From positions 357,583 to 421,582 of the forward strand of contig JBCBNV010000005.1 of NCBI GenBank assembly GCA_039821605.1: a stretch of 64,000 nucleotides of DNA, read 5' to 3'. The notes under the pieces were generated by a model, which saw nothing but the letters and a program-made list of their open reading frames with translations, made no database searches and was not told the origin of the DNA. Positions 8,394 to 16,269 of this stretch are shown here, piece after piece; the stretch's first letter is position 1; every line of letters begins with the position of its first letter. The position numbers and the translations under genes are program-made. The DNA comes from CALBPI01 sp039821605 (GTDB taxonomy: Bacteria > Pseudomonadota > Gammaproteobacteria > Steroidobacterales > Woeseiaceae).

Positions 8394-10697
8394 ATGATCA
8401 AGCAAGCCTGGACTACCGTGATCGCCGTCGCGCTGGGAATGGCGGTTCCCGGCCTCACCAAGGCCCAGCAGCCCGCAAGAGATGAGGCAGCCGAACGCGC
8501 GCTCAGCGCCGACGAGATCGTCGTCCTGGGCGAGATCCCGTTCCGCAACCGGACGGAAACCGCAGAACCGATCCTGGCCTACGACGCCGAGTTCTTTCAA
8601 CGCTTCGAACCCCTGACGGCGGGCGACGCGCTGCGACGGGTTCCGTCGGTCACGTTCCTCTCGGACGTCATCGAATCCGACGGCCCGCGCCTTCGGGGGC
8701 TGGCGCCGAGCTATGCACAGCTGCTCATCAACGGTGAACGCGTGCCGGGCGGCGAGAACGACCGCTCGTTTTTCCTCGACCGCATCCCGGCGGAACTCAT
8801 CGAACGCGTCGAAATCATTCGATCGTCGTCGGCGCGGCGCACGGGTGATTCCGTCGCGGGCGCGCTCAACATCATCCTGCGCGATGGTTACGACCTGGAC
8901 GGCGGCTACATTCGCGCCGGTGGTCTCTACTTCGATGACGGCGAACTCAAGCCGAGCCTGGGTGCCGTTTACGGTGGCGAGGTGGGGCCCGGCCGCCTGC
9001 TGCTCGGCGCAAACCTGCAGGGTCGCTACAACCCTAAGGAAAAGAAGTCGATTCGATTCGGTGACGGCCCGGAGAACAACCCAAATTTCGTGACAGAGGA
9101 TTTCGACAACCGCGAGGACCAGACTGACATCCGCGACGGCACCGACTACTCGTTCAATGGCCGCTACACGATCAGTCTGGACGGCGGCGGCGAATTCGAA
9201 CTGGGCGGCTTCGTCACCTACACGGACCGCGAAGAGTCGGAGCGCTCGTTCGAATATGACGACCCCTCCGCGATTACGGGCCCCGTCAGTGACGGCGGCA
9301 ACCTGCTCACCGACAATCAGCAGCTGCAGGACATCGAGCAGACCAGCTACGTATTGGACGGCGGCTGGAAAACACCCGCCTTCGGCGGCGAGTTCGCAGC
9401 CCGAGCGGGCTTCGCAACCTACACCGAGGAGCGTGACGACAACGAGGACGAAATCGACTTCGAAGACGGCGAGATCGGCCAGGAGCGCGAAGTCACTGAT
9501 ATCGACGACGACGAGCTGACGCTCGAGGCCTCGCAGCTCTGGGACGTCAATGACACGGTCACCTTCGAGGTCGGCCTCTACTGGCAGGACAAGGCGCGCG
9601 ACATCGAGATCCTGGCCGGCGATCAGGACATTGCCTTCTCGGGATCCTGGGACCCGTTCTCACAGCAGCCGTTCTCGCTGCGCACGTCGGTACCCGACGT
9701 GTCAGCGATCGACGCCGGCGTCGTGAAGATCGAAGAAACCCGCCTTGACGTCTACGGCGTCTTCAACGGCGTCACGGGTAATGTTCAGTGGGAGGCCGGC
9801 ATCCGCTTCGAGACCACGGACGCAGACATCGAGGACCTGACGGTGCCGGCCACGGCCGACAACGATTACGACTTCATCCTGCCCTCGGTGAGCGTCAAGT
9901 ACGACATCACGGACCGCGACCGCATCACCGCTTCGGCCGCGCGCACGGTGCGCAGGCCGGGCTTCGATCAGCTGAGCCCCGCGCTGCTCGAAGGCGAGAT
10001 CGAAGACGACGATTTCCTCGGCAATCCGGCGCTGGAACCCGAGGACGCGTTCGGGTTCGACCTGGGCTACGAGCGCCGCATTGGTGACCGCGGCATCGTC
10101 GGGATCAACGTGTTCTGGCGCAACGTCGACAACCTCATCGAGCTCGTGAACCTCAATATCGAGGGCTCCGATGGCCCAGGCAGCACCGTATTCCAGCCGC
10201 AGAACGTCGGCGACGGTGACGTCTACGGCGTCGAGCTCGACGTCTCGATGCCGCTGTCCTTCATCGGTCTCGATAACACGGGCTTCTTCAGCAACTACTC
10301 TTACCTCGACAGCGAGGTCACGGATTTCCTCGGCGACCGCCGTTTCAATGACCAGTCCGACTTCGTATTCAGCGTCGGTTTTATCCACTCAATCCCAAGC
10401 GCCGACGCGGCTTTTGGCGTGACCTACCGCGAGCAGGGCGACGCGTTCGGCCGCGTCGTGGCGGAAGAGGTCACCACGCGATACGGTGCCGACCTCGAAG
10501 CATTCATCGAAAAGAGCTTTGGAGAAAAACTCACGGTGCGCCTCGTCGGGCAGAACCTGCTCAACGCCTCCAAGGACGAAGACTTCAACAAGTTCTCGAA
10601 CCTCGACGACCAGATCGCGCGCAACTTCGACGAGTTCGAGCTCGAGTCCGAAGAGGCCGGCCCGGTCATCCAGCTCATCGCCCGTTACGCATTCTGA
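8394..10697 (+). CDS. TonB-dependent outer-membrane receptor (phytase-associated)
   Basis: 767 residues. A signal peptide (ends near GLTKAQQ) is followed by a plug domain (IVVLGEIPFRN, DALRRVPSV, PRLRGLAPSYAQLLINGER, IPAELIERVEIIRS, GALNIILRDG) and a long 22-strand-type barrel rich in acidic residues, ending in the aromatic IARYAF typical of outer-membrane insertion. I see no N-terminal signalling domain. The beta-propeller phytase starts 9 bp after its stop, so the pair is almost certainly co-transcribed. The receptor may take up phytate, lower inositol phosphates or their metal chelates; that substrate is inferred from the neighbour only. Confidence 0.93.
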   Translation: MIKQAWTTVIAVALGMAVPGLTKAQQPARDEAAERALSADEIVVLGEIPFRNRTETAEPILAYDAEFFQRFEPLTAGDALRRVPSVTFLSDVIESDGPRLRGLAPSYAQLLINGERVPGGENDRSFFLDRIPAELIERVEIIRSSSARRTGDSVAGALNIILRDGYDLDGGYIRAGGLYFDDGELKPSLGAVYGGEVGPGRLLLGANLQGRYNPKEKKSIRFGDGPENNPNFVTEDFDNREDQTDIRDGTDYSFNGRYTISLDGGGEFELGGFVTYTDREESERSFEYDDPSAITGPVSDGGNLLTDNQQLQDIEQTSYVLDGGWKTPAFGGEFAARAGFATYTEERDDNEDEIDFEDGEIGQEREVTDIDDDELTLEASQLWDVNDTVTFEVGLYWQDKARDIEILAGDQDIAFSGSWDPFSQQPFSLRTSVPDVSAIDAGVVKIEETRLDVYGVFNGVTGNVQWEAGIRFETTDADIEDLTVPATADNDYDFILPSVSVKYDITDRDRITASAARTVRRPGFDQLSPALLEGEIEDDDFLGNPALEPEDAFGFDLGYERRIGDRGIVGINVFWRNVDNLIELVNLNIEGSDGPGSTVFQPQNVGDGDVYGVELDVSMPLSFIGLDNTGFFSNYSYLDSEVTDFLGDRRFNDQSDFVFSVGFIHSIPSADAAFGVTYREQGDAFGRVVAEEVTTRYGADLEAFIEKSFGEKLTVRLVGQNLLNASKDEDFNKFSNLDDQIARNFDEFELESEEAGPVIQLIARYAF

Positions 10698-10706
10698 GTC
10701 GAGCCA

Positions 10707-11741
10707 ATGACACCAATGAAGAAAGCGCTCTTGTTCGGGCCACTCGCGACCACGCTGATCGCCTGCGCGTCACAACCTGAAGATCTCATTGACATCGCAA
10801 CCGTCGAGGCCAGTGCGGAGACTGCGGCCATGGCCGGATATGGCGACCGAGCCGACGACCCGGCGCTCTGGGTCGACCCGGACCGCCCGGGCGAGTCGCT
10901 GGTATTGGGCACCAACAAGACTGCTGGCCTGTACATTTACGACCTCGAGGGGCGCGAACGGCAAAAGCTGTTGTTCGGCCGCCTGAATAACGTCGACCTG
11001 CGTGGGACTGCCATCGTCGCCAGCAATGACGGACGCAATGCGATCTCGTGGTTTCGCGTCGGTCGCCGGGGCAACGGCCCGGAAGTCTGGCACATCGGAG
11101 ATACACCGCTGGGCCGTGAGGAACCCTACGGCATTTGCCTGGGAGACATCGACGGCAAACTGATCACGGGTGTTACCTACAAGGACGGCACGGTCGAGCT
11201 CTGGCAGACCGCACCCGACGCCGAGTGGCACACCGCGTCGACCCGCGTGCGTGCATTCTCGCTGCCCTCGCAGCCCGAGGGTTGCGTCTTCGACGATGCC
11301 AACGCCCGCATCTTCATCGGCGAGGAGGAACACGGCATCTGGTCCGCCGATGTGCGCAGCGACGCAGCGCCCGTGCTCGTCGACAGTATCGCGCAGCGTA
11401 ACGGGCTCGTCGCTGACGTCGAGGGCCTTTCAATGTACGAGATGACCGGAGGCCGGGGCTTCCTCGTCGCGTCCGCACAGGGCGCGGACCGCTTTGTGGT
11501 CTATGACCGTACTCCGCCACATGGCGTGCGCGGCGTGTTCCGGATCGGTGCCAACACCGAGAAGAATATCGACGCCGTGACCCACACCGACGGGCTGCAC
11601 GTCAGCGCGGTGCCCCTGCCCGGCTATCCCCAGGGCGTGCTCATCGTGCAGGACGATGGCAACCCGGACCCTGAGCAGGATCAGAACTTCAAGATCGTGG
11701 ATTGGCGAGACGTCGTCGAAGCGCTGGGCCTCATGCCCTGA
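10707..11741 (+). CDS. phy: Beta-propeller phytase (3-phytase) lipoprotein
   Basis: 344 residues. The N-terminus has a lipobox (TTLIAC, Cys20 from the first ATG; the ATG at 10716 is an alternative start). The body shows the motifs of the six-bladed calcium-dependent beta-propeller phytases: DRADDPALWVDP, LVLGTNKTAGLYIYDLEG, EPYGICLGD, QPEGCVFDD, FIGEEEHGIWSADV, ADVEGLSMY and PQGVLIVQDDGN. These enzymes release phosphate from inositol hexakisphosphate outside the cytoplasm. Its anchoring and its pairing with the TonB receptor fit a scavenging system at the cell envelope. A Pho box in front of the receptor would be expected, but I cannot identify a convincing one. Confidence 0.93.
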   Translation: MTPMKKALLFGPLATTLIACASQPEDLIDIATVEASAETAAMAGYGDRADDPALWVDPDRPGESLVLGTNKTAGLYIYDLEGRERQKLLFGRLNNVDLRGTAIVASNDGRNAISWFRVGRRGNGPEVWHIGDTPLGREEPYGICLGDIDGKLITGVTYKDGTVELWQTAPDAEWHTASTRVRAFSLPSQPEGCVFDDANARIFIGEEEHGIWSADVRSDAAPVLVDSIAQRNGLVADVEGLSMYEMTGGRGFLVASAQGADRFVVYDRTPPHGVRGVFRIGANTEKNIDAVTHTDGLHVSAVPLPGYPQGVLIVQDDGNPDPEQDQNFKIVDWRDVVEALGLMP

Positions 11742-11860
11742 CGACGCTTGAGCGCGATCTGCCGCTTGCGTGGCCACAGCGAAACACGAGCTGCACCCTG
11801 CCTGAGTGCGACCATCGCACCACCCGGATTGGGGTCCCCCAACCGCGTCCGATTTGGATG

Positions 11861-12745
11861 CTATTGAGTGCCTAGTGTGCCGGTGACCCGCATATCCAGA
11901 TCGACGCACAGATGCGGCAAGCCAGTATCAAGCAGCCAGGCCGCACTGGTCTCGCTGTTCAGCATCGAAATCGTAGAGAACGAGCCCGCGATCAAACAGG
12001 ATTCCGCCAACACCGAGACACTCGCGAGACTCGGTTGCAGACTCATGCCGGTAGCCGGATCCAGCAAGTGGCAGTACCGCTGATCACCGACCATCATGTA
12101 ACGCTCGTAGTCACCGCTGGTCGCAAGGCCACCCTGCCTCACGTTGATCTGCGCAATCGTTTCGCCGGTCTCGCGAGGATGTTGAATACCGATGGTCCAG
12201 GCTGCGCCATCGGGGTGCGGGCCGAGCACTCGAACATCGCCCCCCAGGTTGATTAACCCGTGCGCAAAGCCCCGATCCAGACAGACACCGGCCGCTGCAT
12301 CGGCGGCATACTCCTTAACGAAGCCACCGAAGTCGATCTCCATGCCGGCTTGCGGCAATCGCACCGCCCGCTGCCGGCGCTCTACGCGTGTCCAGCCAAT
12401 CAGGGGCAGCAGTGAGGACAGTTGGGCATGCGATGGCACGCGGCCGGCTCGAAAGTCCCAGGCTCGGCGAAGTATGCCGGACGTCAGGTCAAACTTGCCT
12501 TCGCTCTGGACGTACAGCGCATCGGCGTAGTCCAGCAGCTGTTCCGTCTCGTCGTCAATGTCGACAAAGCCGTCCTCACCAGCACCGGCGTTGATCCTTG
12601 AGGTCACGCTACTGGATTCGTAGCGCGTGTACTTCGCCTCGAGACGTCGAACCTCTCGCACCACATCCTGAAGCACCGTCGGCGGGCCGGACGCGCTGGG
12701 CGCGTAGACCTGAAGCTCGCAGCGGCTGCCCATCGCCTGGAACAC
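11861..12745 (-). CDS. apbE: ApbE family FAD:protein FMN transferase
   Basis: 294 residues starting at a GTG (12745), with an ATG four codons later. MGSRCELQVYA, DFGGFVKEYAADAAA, HGLINLGGDVRVLG, TSGDYERY and CHLLDPATGMS are the ApbE/FTP signatures, the last ones forming the metal and FAD site. ApbE proteins attach FMN through a phosphoester bond to Thr or Ser of extracytoplasmic redox proteins. Unusually, no signal peptide or lipobox is visible at either start, and a stop codon lies just upstream, so its location is uncertain. It is the last gene of the TlpA-DUF4266-DUF3570-ApbE series, starting 39 bp after DUF3570 ends. Confidence 0.92.
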   Translation of the reverse strand: MFQAMGSRCELQVYAPSASGPPTVLQDVVREVRRLEAKYTRYESSSVTSRINAGAGEDGFVDIDDETEQLLDYADALYVQSEGKFDLTSGILRRAWDFRAGRVPSHAQLSSLLPLIGWTRVERRQRAVRLPQAGMEIDFGGFVKEYAADAAAGVCLDRGFAHGLINLGGDVRVLGPHPDGAAWTIGIQHPRETGETIAQINVRQGGLATSGDYERYMMVGDQRYCHLLDPATGMSLQPSLASVSVLAESCLIAGSFSTISMLNSETSAAWLLDTGLPHLCVDLDMRVTGTLGTQ

Positions 12746-12784
12746 GTGCTTGCGCAGTGTGGCCGCGACACCGCTCAGGGGGAA

Positions 12785-13948
12785 TCACCTAAAGCTGTAA
12801 TCGAAGCCGACGGAGAACAGGCTAAAGTCGACGAGCCCCGGGTTAACGTCATCGCTGTCGCTGTCGTAGATCTCATAGCTCAGTCGAATCGCGCCAAAAC
12901 TGAATTTCTTGTTGAGGCCCACTTTGTAGCTCAGCGCCTGAAAGTCTGACAAGCGGTAGTCGCTGGAATAGTAGCCGTCCGCGCGGGTCTCGACGAAGAA
13001 CTCGCGGTAGAAGTTCGCGGAGTCCTGCAGGTAAAAACGAGTGCTTGCGGACACTTGCCACGACCCGAGATTCTTGAAAGCAGCCAGCTTCAGGGTGTCG
13101 GAGACGACGCCGAAGCTATCGCCGTAATGCCGATAGTCGGCATGCAGCGCCGTATCGATGCCCGTCAGGTATTTGCGGACCCGCAAGTCGAAGGCCGCCT
13201 GTCGCTTGTCATCAGGTCGGGAATCCTGAAGCAGGTTGCCGTCCACCCAGGCCAGTTTATAAGGATCAGACAGATACCCCTCGAACACCGAGTAGCTTCC
13301 GCTGATGCCGACGACAAGCGTGCGCGTGAAGACATGTGAGAGCCCAACGGAACCAAACACGTTGCTCTTGCCCTCGCTGGTCGGGCGCTCAATGCCCGGT
13401 GCCTGCGTGGGTGTTATCGAGTCCACCGATCCGCCGATTGCAAAGTCTATCGTCGAATTCTTGTCGTCTGAGTACGACGAGTGGTTCAAGCGTACGCCGA
13501 TGGACTCGTAGTCGTTCTCACTCGAGAACGAAACCCCAAACCCAGTTCGGGCGTGCTCACCATATTGATCGATGCCGACACTGACTTCGTCGCGCTGCTC
13601 TTCAATCGTGGCGCCACTTAATGTTTGCACGGGCTCGCCGTCAGCATCCGGTGTAATGAACCAGGGCGATGCACCCGACATCGTTTCCGAGACCAGTGAC
13701 AGACTAATCGCCGTGCTCGGTAGTATCGGCCCGCCGGCCGTCAGCTGATGCACTTCGATCGTATATCGGTCGACGGCGCCATCCGCCGATAGCTCAGCCG
13801 GCTGCTCGTTCTCCGAGTACTCGGAATATCGATAGCTGGTTGACCAATTCTCAGGGATTGTCTGTGCGTTTGTTTGCTTGCTCACCAAGGGCAACCCCAG
13901 GGAAGCAGCCGTCAACGCCAGCAGCGCCTTGTTGCCCTTCTGCTTCAT
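12785..13948 (-). CDS. DUF3570 family beta-barrel-like protein
   Basis: 387 residues with a signal peptide (KALLALTAASLGLPLVS, cleavage near TNAQT). The mature protein is a series of alternating amphipathic strands and ends GFDYSFR, as in outer-membrane barrels. Residues 88-94 read ETMSGAS and 108-114 read VQTLSGAT; both resemble the D/E-x-x-S/T-G-A-S/T sequence flavinylated by ApbE enzymes. Those motifs lie at 13667-13678 and 13607-13618. The gene sits between DUF4266 and apbE, which is the recurring arrangement for this family. I infer an envelope protein carrying or contacting covalent FMN; this is not established by the sequence. Confidence 0.85.
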   Translation of the reverse strand: MKQKGNKALLALTAASLGLPLVSKQTNAQTIPENWSTSYRYSEYSENEQPAELSADGAVDRYTIEVHQLTAGGPILPSTAISLSLVSETMSGASPWFITPDADGEPVQTLSGATIEEQRDEVSVGIDQYGEHARTGFGVSFSSENDYESIGVRLNHSSYSDDKNSTIDFAIGGSVDSITPTQAPGIERPTSEGKSNVFGSVGLSHVFTRTLVVGISGSYSVFEGYLSDPYKLAWVDGNLLQDSRPDDKRQAAFDLRVRKYLTGIDTALHADYRHYGDSFGVVSDTLKLAAFKNLGSWQVSASTRFYLQDSANFYREFFVETRADGYYSSDYRLSDFQALSYKVGLNKKFSFGAIRLSYEIYDSDSDDVNPGLVDFSLFSVGFDYSFR

Positions 13949-14002
13949 CGGGCCTGCTCCAGCCCGCTGTCCGGCCCTCGAAACATCATCGCAAATGCCT
14001 GT

Positions 14003-14233
14003 CTAGTTGCAGCCGCAGCCGCTGCCGGAAACCAGCGAACCAGAGGTCGATGCTTCCTTCGAGAAAAACACATGATCACTGAGCGCTTCGGCGAGCGGAT
14101 CAGGCGCGAACGCCATCTCCTCACGGGCGACGTAGCCCTTCTCCCAGGCCTTGACCGTCGTGCAACCCGTACACAACACACAGAGCGAAAGACCGGCCAG
14201 TGCCGTGAGTCGTAATGGTCTGAGCATCGTCAC
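14003..14233 (-). CDS. DUF4266 small lipoprotein
   Basis: 76 residues from a GTG at 14233 (an ATG two codons later is equally possible). A lipobox LCTGC places the lipidated cysteine at residue 24. The rest has VKAWEKGYVAREEMAFAPDPL, HVFFSKEAS and a glycine/serine-rich tail ending SGSGCGCN, the conserved end of DUF4266 proteins. The GTG overlaps the TlpA stop (TAGTG), so translation is coupled. Its two C-terminal cysteines lie beside a thioredoxin-like gene, suggesting they may be a redox target or ligand site. Role unknown. Confidence 0.85.
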   Translation of the reverse strand: MTMLRPLRLTALAGLSLCVLCTGCTTVKAWEKGYVAREEMAFAPDPLAEALSDHVFFSKEASTSGSLVSGSGCGCN

Positions 14234-14760
14234 TACCTCGGCAGATGCGCTTCAATCAAGGTTCGGATCTTTTCGACGTCTGATTTCTTGAACCCCGTGT
14301 GCTGATACAAGACCACACCATTGGGATCGATGAGATAGGACGTCGGCATCCCCTCGATTTCGAACGCGGTCGGTAACTTGCCCTTGGGATCCAGCAGGAC
14401 CGGGTAGTCGACGGGGTACTTGCTTAGGAAACGGAGCGCATCCTCGAGCTTGTCGTCGACGTTGACGGCGACGACCTCAAAGCCCCGGGGGCCGAACTCA
14501 TTGCGGATCTCATTCAGGCGCGGCATCGCCTGCCGGCAGGGTCCGCACCACGAAGCCCACACGTCGACGTAGACGAGTTTGCCTCGGTAATCGCGCCATG
14601 TGACCGCGCTGCCGGCTCTGCCCTGCTCCAAGAGTGGCAGCACCACATTGGGCATGGGCTCGCCCAGTTCGAGAGCTGACGCCGTGGGCAGTGACATCGC
14701 GGCAATTAGTCCGGCCGAGAGCGCCGCAGCCAGGCCGCGTCGGAACTTTGCAGTGACCAT
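14233..14760 (-). CDS. TlpA/ResA-like thioredoxin-fold protein
   Basis: 175 residues from the ATG at 14760, which has GGAGGAG just upstream and starts a proper signal peptide (GLAAALSAGLIAAMSLPTASA). An upstream in-frame start at 14940 gives a basic, implausible leader. The mature domain shows LVYVDVWASWCGPCRQAMP with the redox pair Cys72 and Cys75, then GMPTSYLIDPNG with the cis-proline loop. It is a periplasmic thiol-disulfide reductase of the TlpA/ResA group. As first gene of the DUF4266-DUF3570-apbE series, it probably keeps cysteines of those partners reduced; that is inference. Confidence 0.92.
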   Translation of the reverse strand: MVTAKFRRGLAAALSAGLIAAMSLPTASALELGEPMPNVVLPLLEQGRAGSAVTWRDYRGKLVYVDVWASWCGPCRQAMPRLNEIRNEFGPRGFEVVAVNVDDKLEDALRFLSKYPVDYPVLLDPKGKLPTAFEIEGMPTSYLIDPNGVVLYQHTGFKKSDVEKIRTLIEAHLPR

Positions 14761-14936
14761 TTCGTTGCTCCTCCGCCAGGCGTGACCTCCCGTCGCGCCT
14801 GATAACGCCGGGGCGTCCTGAGTACGAGGTCGCAACCCTATCGAATTGATGGAGCGGTTGATGTGAGGGCGATCACAACGCAAGCGCAGCGCGTGGCCAA
14901 GACTCGCAATACGGCCCCAGACTGGTGCATCCGGCT

Positions 14937-16265
14937 TCATGCCAACTGAACCGCAGGCACGTCCGGTACACGCGCGTCGAGGCGATCCTGTGGCACGCCC
15001 GACGCCATCATGACGCTCTTCGCGTAACAGGCAAACGAGTCCCCGTCCGAAACGTCCGGGTTAACCGTGCCGCCGGTCGTTGAATTGATGGGTAACGACT
15101 CGCCGCGAGGGTTGTCGGGGTTGATACCGCCGACGACGGCTCGTTGCAATTGGCCGCCAAACAGCAAGCCCGTGGACAGACTGCCGTTATGACCCCTGCC
15201 GTTGTTCGAAACGTTCATCTTTCGGCCAAACACAGACAACGTTGCGTAGAGCATCTGGTCCCAAAATCCATTGCTGAGCGCAAAGTCATAGAACTCCCGG
15301 TAGCTCGCCATCATGTCCAACGTTAAGCTGGTTTCCACCTCGAGACCGTTCGGCACGTGGTTGTCACCGGAGACGCGGTAACCGACAACCGCGACAGGCG
15401 CCAGCTGCAACTTGCCGATAATGGTCGCCATCTTCATCTGACTGGTGAGCCCGTCATCGACGATCTCGTCCACTTCCGCTACGAGCCGCTCCGCGACATC
15501 GACAGCCTGCGCCTGACTGAGCACATAGTCGTCAAGGAAGCGACGCTGGTTGGGCGTACCGTTGTCGCGCACGTTGGTGTAGACGCGGTCCAGCATCTTG
15601 TCGCGCGCGGCGCCAAACATGTCCGAGGGCACTGCCGTCGAGACGCTGCTGAGCACCAACTCCTTGAGCACCGTGGGTTCATAGCGTGTCAACGGCGTGT
15701 TTTCAAACGAAACGCTACCGCTGAGCACAATCGGACGATCGATCACGGAACCGAGCGCCACCGCATTCTCCTGAGCGAGTGCGGACGCCAGTTGCTCTTG
15801 ACCACGGCCATCCGCGCCGCGCATCGCGCCGCCGATCGCCTGCGCCGATTGCATCTGCGGGTGAATCCCAAAATTGGTTCGGTGGTGAAAGAAGGCCATG
15901 TTGTCTTGCATGGCACCCAAGGCTTCGAAGCAACGCGCTATGCGGACCGGCGAGTTACCGCCAAGAAAGTCAGTGGTCGCACTGAGATCTGCTGCGGAGA
16001 ACGTCCGCCCGGCGATGTCGCGCGTCGCGTCAGACTCATCAGGCGCCGGATGTGAAAAGTCCGGCGAATCGAAGGAGCCCGGCCCGAAGCCGTTCACGGC
16101 CTCGCCGGCACCCGATTGGGCGAGCATCACGAACTTGCGGCCGGCTTCTTGGGCACGGGTTTGCCCCGTCAGCAGAAACGCCGCTGGCAGGCCCGTCAAC
16201 AGCGAGCGAACAGATACAGCGAGCGCAGAGCCCGCAGACACACGAAGAAAATGTCGTCTATTCAT
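14937..16265 (-). CDS. DUF1501 family Tat-exported protein
   Basis: 442 residues starting at MNRRHFLRVSAGSALAVS (ATG 16265), a twin-arginine signal with RR-x-F-L, cleaved near TRAQEA. The open frame continues upstream but that leader overlaps the preceding gene. The mature protein has FVMLAQSGAGEAVNGFGPG, FFHHRTN, GSVSFENTPL and a C-terminal GRGHNGSLSTGLLFGG, matching DUF1501 proteins, which are related to the alkaline phosphatase/sulfatase fold and are encoded beside large cytochrome-like proteins. It starts four bases after the stop of the c-type cytochrome lipoprotein gene, so the two are a translationally coupled pair. Function is not established. Confidence 0.87.
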   Translation of the reverse strand: MNRRHFLRVSAGSALAVSVRSLLTGLPAAFLLTGQTRAQEAGRKFVMLAQSGAGEAVNGFGPGSFDSPDFSHPAPDESDATRDIAGRTFSAADLSATTDFLGGNSPVRIARCFEALGAMQDNMAFFHHRTNFGIHPQMQSAQAIGGAMRGADGRGQEQLASALAQENAVALGSVIDRPIVLSGSVSFENTPLTRYEPTVLKELVLSSVSTAVPSDMFGAARDKMLDRVYTNVRDNGTPNQRRFLDDYVLSQAQAVDVAERLVAEVDEIVDDGLTSQMKMATIIGKLQLAPVAVVGYRVSGDNHVPNGLEVETSLTLDMMASYREFYDFALSNGFWDQMLYATLSVFGRKMNVSNNGRGHNGSLSTGLLFGGQLQRAVVGGINPDNPRGESLPINSTTGGTVNPDVSDGDSFACYAKSVMMASGVPQDRLDARVPDVPAVQLA

Positions 16266-16269
16266 TGGA

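Noticed and set aside
9702..10388. 228-residue open frame antisense to the phytase-linked TonB receptor
   Set aside because: No start signal or domain; the composition is a shadow of the acidic receptor barrel.
15357..16055. 232-residue frame antisense to DUF1501
   Set aside because: No domain or ribosome site; covers a gene with a Tat signal and family motifs.
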